This document shows positions 8,301-14,390 of a stretch of 64,000 nt of DNA, one piece after another; position 1 is the stretch's first letter; every line of letters begins with the position of its first letter. The notes under the pieces are model-generated. The model did no database searches, was not told the origin of the DNA, and saw only the letters and a list, made by a program, of their open reading frames with translations. Position numbers and translations under genes: made by a program. Origin of the DNA: Pseudarthrobacter chlorophenolicus A6. GTDB taxonomy: Bacteria; Actinomycetota; Actinomycetes; Actinomycetales; Micrococcaceae. The stretch spans positions 362,859 through 426,858 of the forward strand of contig NC_011879.1 of the NCBI RefSeq assembly GCF_000022025.1, read 5' to 3'.

Positions 8301-9567
8301 GGTTGTCGAACTCGATGGGGGCATCGGAGCGGCACCAGTTGATGACATCCCACATGATGAGGAAGTAGTCCGGGAACCCCATGTCCTTGATGATGTCCAG
8401 CTCCGTCTTGAGCCGGTCCTTGACCTCCTGGGACAGCGGGGAGCCATAGCGGGCGATGGCGCCTTCCTTGACCAGCTGCTTCAGGTACACGTTGGAGTCT
8501 GTGAAGCCCTCGGGCAGCGGGTACTTGGGCAGACGCTGGTGGGGCGTCGGGATGACCTGGTCGTCGCAGCGGTCGGCAATGACCTGGGTCATGGCGCAGG
8601 CGTCGGCCCAGGACTTGCTGCCTGGCTTGATGTCGAGCATCTCCGCCTCGGACTTCACGTAGTAGCCGCTGCCGTTGAACTTGAAGCGGGCCGGGTCGTC
8701 CAGGCCCTTCTTGCTGCCCACGGCGAGGAAGCCTTCGTGGTGGTGGGCGTCGCCCTCTTCCTCGTAGTGGCAGTCGTTCGTGACGACCATGGGGATTTCG
8801 TACTCGCGCGACAGCTGGCCGATGGGCTTCAGGACCGACTGCTCGGCTTCGATGCTGTGGTACATGATTTCGAGGTAGACGTTTTCCTTGCCGACGCAGT
8901 CGATCAGGGTGTCCAGGTTCTTCCGCGCTTCCGCGGCGAACTCGGCCGATTTGGCCAGGCTGGCCTGAGCTTCGGCGTCAAGCTTGGAGGCCTCGTCTTC
9001 CTCGTTGGCTTCCCGGGCCGCCAGCGCTCCGGCCGCGGCCTGCTCGCTGGCCGTTTTGGTCGCGGCAGCGCGGGAGAGAGGCCCGGCAACAGGCCCGGCG
9101 AGGCAGCCGGAGAGGATGATCAGGCCTTCGCCGTGCTCTTTGAGCAGCTTGTAGTCGATGCGGGGCTTGTACCAGTAGGACTCTTCGGCCTTGTTGTGCA
9201 GGGCCAGGAGGTTCTTCCACCCCTGCTCGTTGCGGGCGAGGAGCGTCAGGTGCTCGTAGCGCTTTTCCTTGGTGTCGCCCTTGCCGTCGTCGGCGTCGGC
9301 GGTGGTGTCGTCGTTGCGGTCCACGATCTCGGAGTTCCGCTCGAAGCGGTCGCCGATCGACATGTAGATCTCGATGCCGATGATCGGCTTGATCCCCGCG
9401 GCCTTGCAGGCTTTCGTGAACCTCCAGGCGCCCGCCAGGGAGCCGTGGTCAGTGATGGCCATGGCGGTCTGCCCAAGCTCAGCGGCACGTTTGGCCACAG
9501 ACTTGATCCTCGCCAGGCCATCCAGGCTGCTGTGCTCGGTGTGGTTGTGGAGGTGGACGAACGCCAT
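5362..9567 (-). CDS. dnaE: DNA polymerase III alpha subunit (full length)
   Basis: 1401 residues, longer than the usual 1150-1200. The N-terminal PHP domain starts with HLHNHTEHSS and keeps its metal ligands; a Lys/Ala/Glu-rich insertion follows. The palm carries GRGSAAGSAVSYCL, the catalytic PDIDVDFE near residue 474 and KMDILGL near residue 680, giving all three metal-binding aspartates. Finger motifs FQESLMRLG and SHSAAYAQLAF follow, then a C-terminal OB-like region and a charged tail. This should be an active replicative polymerase and gives the element its own fork enzyme. A class C motif lies upstream, shared with ssb and the nucleotide-synthesis genes. A second, divergent alpha paralog lies immediately upstream. 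Confidence 0.95.
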   Translation of the reverse strand: MAFVHLHNHTEHSSLDGLARIKSVAKRAAELGQTAMAITDHGSLAGAWRFTKACKAAGIKPIIGIEIYMSIGDRFERNSEIVDRNDDTTADADDGKGDTKEKRYEHLTLLARNEQGWKNLLALHNKAEESYWYKPRIDYKLLKEHGEGLIILSGCLAGPVAGPLSRAAATKTASEQAAAGALAAREANEEDEASKLDAEAQASLAKSAEFAAEARKNLDTLIDCVGKENVYLEIMYHSIEAEQSVLKPIGQLSREYEIPMVVTNDCHYEEEGDAHHHEGFLAVGSKKGLDDPARFKFNGSGYYVKSEAEMLDIKPGSKSWADACAMTQVIADRCDDQVIPTPHQRLPKYPLPEGFTDSNVYLKQLVKEGAIARYGSPLSQEVKDRLKTELDIIKDMGFPDYFLIMWDVINWCRSDAPIEFDNPDAPRKKPILVGPGRGSAAGSAVSYCLTIVGLDPLYNNLLFERFLEPGRAGMPDIDVDFEKGRRDEVFAYLGYRWGKGNVARIGTFGVALSKAAIKDAARILKPSGPSEEIKAQAKEFFAAGDRGKGASLLREAEKAATERATQIMRLGNKMSDLVPASGEKAYDFDQLADPKDQAGQAFRDLVEEAGQDALDILEMARSFEGVIKNESIHACGFVVSPEPLDDLVPLRWASHAADADPAAPRVICWDGPEVEDYGFLKMDILGLMNLDIVATALENIEMTTGEKLTMDDVPHPDTQGDPKVDAAFALIAAGNTGGVFQMESAGMVKIAQDVVPESLTDISAIVALFRPGPLAAKVPDRYAARKNGLEEVDYNQFTADKTEQEWIAKVLGDTYGVFVFQESLMRLGTVISGFDASQRSVLRKAVGKKDAKKMAEVGEMLAAGAEQEFFDEDGAMISPKFSPKTAAHMFELMKGSASYLFNASHSAAYAQLAFVTAYLKANWPVEYAAAILAIADKDDKRMNAFWSLKTDGITVLAPDINLSLARTAPVNGSVQMGLAEVKEVGVAGHYIVAERQKNGPFKNLHDVLTRVTVPGKNGAEPTKLPVGAIQGLIEAGALDSFGPRLGLLMTLRAAHKTELLPIDAEWSDVEESTRQRQRLGVSLGTHPLQSLKDEILAWEGPAGGKATPLHRIADENGEAVLTVGVISMWEEKGYSGGRRANFALESSKVTIQGVMWDRTLSNLRRRGAVPKVGDVVAVSGKVNVRTTSVGDDESEAQDTITTKELSIFEVWPIASATAPEINEPPAVIDFAAKYRELRASNPTPDKPKGGKDKDASAEPAAADDSVPDNVVQLHPEQGKQPAKKATASWCAVETDEFGHGVNSDVIAGDEQVMKTHMTAQFPTKTVQAGSIYRVMAVGGDMITVLVTSPSLSGLQMLEIAREAGDEDPRWKKVAGPNPDYTWYLLAEAGHAAADSQSTRAA

Positions 9568-9648
9568 GGGTGCCTCTGAATTCTGTCTCGCTGGAAGTGG
9601 GCCGGCGGGCCCGTGGTGATGCAGGACGGGAATGCCGTCCGGGGTGTC

Positions 9649-9671
9649 CTATGCGGGGAGCTGGCCGACGG
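9649..9671 (-). promoter_or_regulatory. Class C promoter motif (dnaE)
   Basis: CCGTC-N12-GCATAG on the minus strand, about 80 nt before dnaE. The TAG of GCATAG is also the stop codon of the small upstream frame. Confidence 0.8.
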
Positions 9672-9855
9672 CCATCGCCGCGTAGTGTTCCTCGAGCTCG
9701 TCCAGGAATTCCGGGGAGAAGAACTTGTAATCCAGCTCCGGGGGCTCTGGTGAATCGGAGGCAGGCACGACGCCGTATGAGATGCAGGATGCTGATGCTG
9801 GGGAGTGTGAGGTCGCCATGGCCGGTATGTGTACGGCATGGCTGGGGATGCTCAC
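9649..9855 (-). CDS. Possible small protein between the two polymerase genes
   Basis: 68 residues from a GTG at 9855, or 56 from an ATG at 9819; neither has a convincing ribosome site. The C-terminal half (ELDYKFFSPEFLDELEEHYAAM) is a plausible amphipathic helix rather than shadow sequence. The frame fills most of a 330-bp gap and ends exactly in the class C motif of dnaE. It could be a short polymerase-binding peptide or simply non-coding leader. No family is recognised. Confidence 0.4.
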   Translation of the reverse strand: MSIPSHAVHIPAMATSHSPASASCISYGVVPASDSPEPPELDYKFFSPEFLDELEEHYAAMAVGQLPA

Positions 9856-9897
9856 CGCGAACCCGTGCCGTCCCCAGGGACGACACGGGAAGGGCTT

Positions 9898-12156
9898 CTA
9901 GCGGGCGATGAGATTCCGGCGCGGCTGTACCTCGTCCAGGACCCGCTGGAACGCCTCCGGGAAGTGGGCCCGGAGCCAGGCGGTCTGGAACGTCCGCACG
10001 GCGTACGCGTGCGCGTGGGAGGCGCTGAAAAGGAAGGGCACCGCCTCCATGATCAGGTCGAAGACCTGCTCTGCCGTCCCTGCGCTGAACACCATGGAGT
10101 ATGGGTCCCCGGCGCGGCCGCGCTTCTCCTGCACCGCGCCCGCCAGGAACTTCTCCCGCAGGCCCGACCAGTCCCGCGGCTTCTTGGCCAGGAACCGCCA
10201 GGCTCCTTCGGCATCGACGTCGCTAAACCCGCCGACGGTGGAGAACAGGTCCATCACCTGCTCCTGGAAGACCAGCTCGCCGTGCGTTGGCGCCAGGATG
10301 CGGCAGAGGTATGCCTGCTCGGACTCCTCGGAGGTCAGGTGTTCGAGGTGGTAGTAGCGCAGGCGGGGCCGGTTGATCCGGGCGGTCAGGTACCGGTTGC
10401 GTCGTTCTTCCTTGCCGGACAGGGCGGTGAGCACAGCCATGTCCGTGAGGTTCCGCGGCCGGGCAAGCTTGGCTGCTGCCACTGCTTCCTCGGCGCCCAG
10501 GCCGAACACCCCGTCGGTGTCTCCGGCAGTGATGAGGTCCCACGCCGCTGGCGTCGACCTTGCGTAGAGATCGTCGCCAACCGGGAGCAAGAGTCCGAGG
10601 TGGACTGGTGAGCCCCGGTCCAGCCGTGCCAGCGCCGCCGCTTGAGCAACGACATCGAGCGTGGCGGAGCCGAGCAGGTTCAGCACCAGGTACCCCTCGT
10701 TCAGGAGGGTTTGGGCTTCCCAGTTGGCAACCGGCAGCTCATGTTCGTGGCCTGCCCGGCGGTCCGGCAGGACTGGAAGCTGATCGGTGAGATCCCGGGC
10801 TGCGATCACGACGGCGCAGGGGTGGATGTTCCTGTTGAGGAACCGGCCATCCACGAGGGCTGCCTTCTCCTCACTGACCAGGCCCCGCCTGGTCCATGTG
10901 TCCGCCTTGACCCGTGAGTGGGTAGCGGCTCGTGCCACCCGGTCAGGCCAGCGCTTGGAGAGATAACCGTGGGCGTCCTGCATGCGGGAGGCCTGGATGT
11001 CGATGTCGAGGCCCGGGATTTCGGTGCGGCCGGGGCGGAGGAAGCGCTCGTACCGCAACCCGTAGGTCAGCGGATTGATGTCGGTGATGCCGAGGCAGTA
11101 GAGGACGAGGCTGCTGGAGCTGTTGCCCCGGGCGCCGGTCAGGATGTCGTTGTCGGTGCACCACTTGATGAGGTCGTGGGTGATCAGGATGCTGTCGGCG
11201 GCGCCCTTGGAGATGATGACTTCCAGTTCGTTGTTCAGCCGCTCGATCGCCTCGAAGGAGATCTCGTCGAAGCGGGAGCCAGCACCGCGGAAGGTCAGGT
11301 GCCGCAGGTACTCTCCGCTGCTCTGGAAGCCGTCCGGGACGGCGAAGGAAGGCATGTTCCCGCCGGGTTCCGGGATGGCGTCGTAGTGGATGGCGTCACC
11401 GACGGTGGCGGCTATGGTGACGGCGTTCTGCCATGCCTGGGAGTCGGGTGCCTGCCGGCGCATCTCGGACTCGGTCCGGAGCCAGCCTCCTTCGCCATAG
11501 CCCCGACCCTCCTTGCCGGCGCGGATGTCCATGAGGGTCTGCCGTGCTTCCGTGTCTTCCAGCGCTGTTTGCCGGTATCGGCCGGTGGCCACGACGTGCA
11601 CGGCCCTGCCCATGAAAACGCCGGTCAGCAGCTGGGCTGACTCTGGGGATGATGCTTCGAGGAACACCCGGCCAGTGCCGAGGGTGCTTTCCAGCCTGGC
11701 GAAGTTGGCTCGGGCGGTGTCTGCATCGTTCAGGTCCAAGAACGCCTCAACGGGGCCGCGGCGGCCGCCCGTCAGGGCGATGAGTCCGTCGGCGTGCAAG
11801 GCCAGCAATTCGTGGTCAACGAACGACTGGGACCGGCCCGGGACGGCGGAGGAGTTGTAGAGGGCGACGAGGTTGTGCCAGCCGGTGCGGTTCTCTGCAA
11901 GCAGGGTCAGGTGGAAGACCTGCTGATGGTCGGTGGAGTGGCGGTTCTCGACGAGCCTGACGTCCAGGCCGATGATCGGCTTGATGCCGTGGCGACGTGC
12001 CTCGGCACGGAGAAGCGGGGCGGCTGCGAGGTTGGTGTCGGTCAAGGCCAGGGCGCCCTGGCCGTCGGCGGCCGCGGCGGCGACGAGCTCCTTGATGGTG
12101 GCGTTGGAGTCGCTGGAGTATTCGCTGTGGCCGTTCAGGTGCACGAAAGTGCCCAT
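9898..12156 (-). CDS. Shortened DNA polymerase III alpha paralog, probably catalytically impaired
   Basis: 752 residues against about 1150 for the family. The PHP domain is recognisable but HLHxH has become HLNGH. The palm retains GLDIDIQ near residue 382, keeping two of three catalytic aspartates, but the third motif reads VLNLLG where dnaE next door has KMDILGL, so the third Asp is Asn. Finger motifs LVFQEQVMDLF and SHAHAYAVRTFQ remain. The protein stops before the OB and clamp-loader-binding regions. This pattern suggests a structural or regulatory paralog rather than a polymerase. The ATG at 12156 has GAGGAAACC upstream and a class C motif further up, so it is probably co-regulated with dnaE. 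Confidence 0.85.
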   Translation of the reverse strand: MGTFVHLNGHSEYSSDSNATIKELVAAAAADGQGALALTDTNLAAAPLLRAEARRHGIKPIIGLDVRLVENRHSTDHQQVFHLTLLAENRTGWHNLVALYNSSAVPGRSQSFVDHELLALHADGLIALTGGRRGPVEAFLDLNDADTARANFARLESTLGTGRVFLEASSPESAQLLTGVFMGRAVHVVATGRYRQTALEDTEARQTLMDIRAGKEGRGYGEGGWLRTESEMRRQAPDSQAWQNAVTIAATVGDAIHYDAIPEPGGNMPSFAVPDGFQSSGEYLRHLTFRGAGSRFDEISFEAIERLNNELEVIISKGAADSILITHDLIKWCTDNDILTGARGNSSSSLVLYCLGITDINPLTYGLRYERFLRPGRTEIPGLDIDIQASRMQDAHGYLSKRWPDRVARAATHSRVKADTWTRRGLVSEEKAALVDGRFLNRNIHPCAVVIAARDLTDQLPVLPDRRAGHEHELPVANWEAQTLLNEGYLVLNLLGSATLDVVAQAAALARLDRGSPVHLGLLLPVGDDLYARSTPAAWDLITAGDTDGVFGLGAEEAVAAAKLARPRNLTDMAVLTALSGKEERRNRYLTARINRPRLRYYHLEHLTSEESEQAYLCRILAPTHGELVFQEQVMDLFSTVGGFSDVDAEGAWRFLAKKPRDWSGLREKFLAGAVQEKRGRAGDPYSMVFSAGTAEQVFDLIMEAVPFLFSASHAHAYAVRTFQTAWLRAHFPEAFQRVLDEVQPRRNLIAR

Positions 12157-12237
12157 GGTTTCCTCATTTCGTGGGGCGGGCGTTTTATGTGGCCCATGTG
12201 CCGGAGGAGCACACCGTGTGGTGCACTTCGGGGTTCC

Positions 12238-12260
12238 CTATGCGGGTCAGGCGCTGACGG
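12238..12260 (-). promoter_or_regulatory. Class C promoter motif (polIII alpha paralog)
   Basis: CCGTC-N12-GCATAG on the minus strand, about 80 nt before the ATG at 12156. Confidence 0.8.
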
Positions 12261-12279
12261 GTGCTGCGCCTGGTGATGG

Positions 12280-12543
12280 TCAGACGGTTTCCCACCAGAT
12301 GACGTTGCGTCCCGTGGGCAGCCAAACCGCCTTGTAGGCTTCCCGGACGAGCCCCTTGTCCCGCAGTTCGAAAACCCTGCCGGTGACCTGGTTGACGGGG
12401 ACGCCGAGGTAGTCGGCGATCTTCTGGTTGCAGGCAGCGCCCAGGGAGCTGATTGCGTTGCGGACGGCGGCCTGCCGTTCGCCGAGGTCCTCAAGGCTGG
12501 CATAGGCGACTGCACTGGTCTGCTGAACATTTGTCTGTGGCAT
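12280..12543 (-). CDS. Small winged-helix-like DNA-binding protein
   Basis: 87 residues from the ATG at 12543, which sits exactly 7 nt after a class B ACACAT core, suggesting a leaderless message. The sequence has the shape of a winged helix: AVRNAISSLGA, then CNQKIADYLGVPVNQVTGRVFELRDKGLV as the helix-turn-helix and recognition helix, then a beta wing ending NVIWWETV. It most resembles MarR/PadR-like or replication-initiation-type winged helices. It may regulate the adjacent polymerase genes. The much longer frame to 12822 is rejected because it runs through the promoter motif and a terminator. Confidence 0.65.
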   Translation of the reverse strand: MPQTNVQQTSAVAYASLEDLGERQAAVRNAISSLGAACNQKIADYLGVPVNQVTGRVFELRDKGLVREAYKAVWLPTGRNVIWWETV

Positions 12544-12550
12544 GACTGCC

Positions 12551-12580
12551 ATGTGTGCGGCGGACCAGCAGGGCCTCACC
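12551..12580 (-). promoter_or_regulatory. Class B promoter motif (winged-helix gene)
   Basis: Perfect GGTGAG-N15-CGCACACAT on the minus strand, 7 nt before the ATG. Confidence 0.8.
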
Positions 12581-12585
12581 GGGCA

Positions 12586-12625
12586 CGAAAAAGCCCGCCA
12601 GGTCACAGTGACGAGGCGGGCTTTT
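12586..12625 (-). terminator. Terminator downstream of the 13273 gene
   Basis: AAAAAGCCCGCC...GGCGGGCTTTTT inverted repeat with T-runs, placed between the membrane protein stop and the next class B promoter. Confidence 0.8.
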
Positions 12626-12634
12626 TGCTGGTGT

Positions 12635-13273
12635 TTAGAGCAGCGGCAGCGGGGGTACCGATCCAAGTGAGGTCGGCAGGGGGCCCCGGATGTCGCCTCC
12701 ATTGAGAAGCAGCCAGCCGCCCACCGCCAGTCCACCCAGCACGAGCAGTGTGATGACCACGGCAATGACCATGGTCTTGGCCGTACTGCGAGGGGGCTTC
12801 TTGGCGGACAGGGCCTTTTCAATGTCGGCTTCGACGTCGAATTTCGGGACCGCTCCTTCGCCCAGTTTCACGCGGGTCGTTGACGGAGCGATTGCCTGCA
12901 CGGGCTCGGTGGAGGCAATGTCCGCATACCCGACCCGCCGTCCGCTGTTTTTCAGCGCCTGGTACAGCTCATCGTGGCTGGGATCGGGAGCGGTCTCCGA
13001 GGCAGCCGAAGGTTCAGTCCTGGCATCCGGATAGAACGGCGTGACCTCTCCGGTCTCGGAGACGAGGTCACGGGTGACTCGTCCGTTGGGGTGGGTGGTG
13101 GTCATCAGGAGCTTGCCGTTTTCGCCGGCATAGCGCGTGAGCAGCTCCAGGACCGCTGCCATGGTCAGCCCGCACCCGGCCGGCACAGGCGATCCATTGA
13201 CCAGCACATCCACGGTCCCGTCGTGGTTGACTCTGGCTTCCAGCGCGGTGTACTCGTCCACGGTGACTCCCAT
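12635..13273 (-). CDS. Single-pass membrane hypothetical protein
   Basis: 212 residues: a soluble alpha/beta N-terminal domain (residues 1-70, EARVNHDGTVDVLVNGSPVPAG), a Pro/Ser/Glu-rich middle, then one membrane helix at about residues 170-190 (TMVIAVVITLLVLGGLAVGGWLL) close to the C-terminus, giving a tail-anchored topology. A GTG at 13261 with GGGAG upstream is an alternative start. It follows the 13280-14188 gene by 6 bp, so the two are probably cotranscribed from the class A motif near 14238. Function not recognised; the class A promoter groups it with secretion and surface genes. Confidence 0.65.
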   Translation of the reverse strand: MGVTVDEYTALEARVNHDGTVDVLVNGSPVPAGCGLTMAAVLELLTRYAGENGKLLMTTTHPNGRVTRDLVSETGEVTPFYPDARTEPSAASETAPDPSHDELYQALKNSGRRVGYADIASTEPVQAIAPSTTRVKLGEGAVPKFDVEADIEKALSAKKPPRSTAKTMVIAVVITLLVLGGLAVGGWLLLNGGDIRGPLPTSLGSVPPLPLL

Positions 13274-13279
13274 CGTTTT

Positions 13280-14188
13280 TTAGGCCGCCGGGGTTCCCTG
13301 GAGAGACTGGAGGTCCTCCACGGATTCCCAGTACGTGTCGCGGGTCAGCGTCAGCCAGCCCAGGGCTTCGGTTGCCGGGCCGGCCAGGAACTGCTGGACG
13401 GTGCTGTAGTTGCCGTCGCGGGCTTCCAGTTCGATCCTGGCCCAGAACTCCCCGGCCGGCTCCTCGTCGTCCGTCGGGACCTCTTCAAGCTGGACCCCGG
13501 CCAGGGAGGCGGCGACGGCAATGGTCTCGCGCACTTCATGCAGGGGAGTGTCCAGCTCCGGGTCGTAGGAGTCCGAGACCATCTCCATGAGGGAATCGGC
13601 GAGGATCGCCCACTGGGCGTGGGTTGCCGGTTCCACCAGGGCCATGGCGGACTGGAGGGCCCAGTTCGGGTTGGTTTCCAGCTTCAGGTAGAGGTCCAGG
13701 TCGATGGAGTCGAGCAGGTCATCGACACCGCCGGCCTGCCATTCCTCGATGCGGGCGAGGTCCACGTCGTTCTCGACGTCGATGCCGACGGTGGCGAGAA
13801 TGTCGATCCAGCCGTCCTCGATGCTGTACAGCCCGGAGGCGGTCAGCTCAAGTGCCACCCGGATCGACCACATCGTCGTGGATTCCACCTCAAGGGCGCC
13901 GCCGGGGCCGGAGGGCAGGTTGTAGCGGCCGGCAAGGCGGGGCGGGAGCCAGAACAGCGGGTGCCACATGAGCTCAGGCCTAACGGAGGAGAACTGACGC
14001 GTCCCGGGTGCCACCTGGGTGTAGATGGGCAGGGGGACCGAGCAGATCGGGTCAGCGGTGAACCGGTTCGGCGTCAGCCCGGTGGTCTCCTGCCATTCCG
14101 TGAAGCGGAAGGCCGTGTCCATCGAGGACTTGGACAGGAGGAGGGTGTCGCCCGGCTCGGTGAGCATCCGGCGGCGCTTGATGTCCAT
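13280..14188 (-). CDS. Hypothetical protein, secretion/surface regulon
   Basis: 302 residues from the ATG at 14188. A longer frame to 14458 would run through a class A motif and over the divergent helicase-sigma start, so it is rejected. No signal peptide or membrane segment is visible. The middle and C-terminal parts are acidic and helical (DDLLDSIDLDLYLKLETN, then ETIAVAASLAGVQLEEV). No known motif is seen. The gene heads a two-gene unit with a tail-anchored membrane protein, divergent from the sigma fusion gene. Confidence 0.65.
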   Translation of the reverse strand: MDIKRRRMLTEPGDTLLLSKSSMDTAFRFTEWQETTGLTPNRFTADPICSVPLPIYTQVAPGTRQFSSVRPELMWHPLFWLPPRLAGRYNLPSGPGGALEVESTTMWSIRVALELTASGLYSIEDGWIDILATVGIDVENDVDLARIEEWQAGGVDDLLDSIDLDLYLKLETNPNWALQSAMALVEPATHAQWAILADSLMEMVSDSYDPELDTPLHEVRETIAVAASLAGVQLEEVPTDDEEPAGEFWARIELEARDGNYSTVQQFLAGPATEALGWLTLTRDTYWESVEDLQSLQGTPAA

Positions 14189-14231
14189 GGTGATAAACCC
14201 CTGAGTGCTGGTAGTAGTTGGCCTCTGCAGT

Positions 14232-14245
14232 GGAACATGCGTAGA
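14232..14245 (-). promoter_or_regulatory. Class A promoter motif (13280-14188 unit)
   Basis: TCTACGCATGTTCC on the minus strand, about 43 nt before the ATG at 14188. Confidence 0.65.
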
Positions 14246-14352
14246 CGTTTGAGGGACGGCCGTGGCGCGGATTAGAGCATAGGCCAGTATCGTCCTCCCT
14301 GCCTCACGGTGACCATCGGCGGCGCGGAAGAGGGTCTGTCGGCTTGGTCTCC

Positions 14353-14382
14353 GGGCACGGGTCCGGCATTCGCCGCACACAT
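14353..14382 (+). promoter_or_regulatory. Class B promoter motif (helicase-sigma gene)
   Basis: CGCACACAT lies 8 nt before the ATG at 14391; the upstream box is degenerate (GGGCAC at the expected place). Its presence suggests autoregulation if the fusion recognises class B sites. Confidence 0.65.
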
Positions 14383-14390
14383 TCCGGGAC

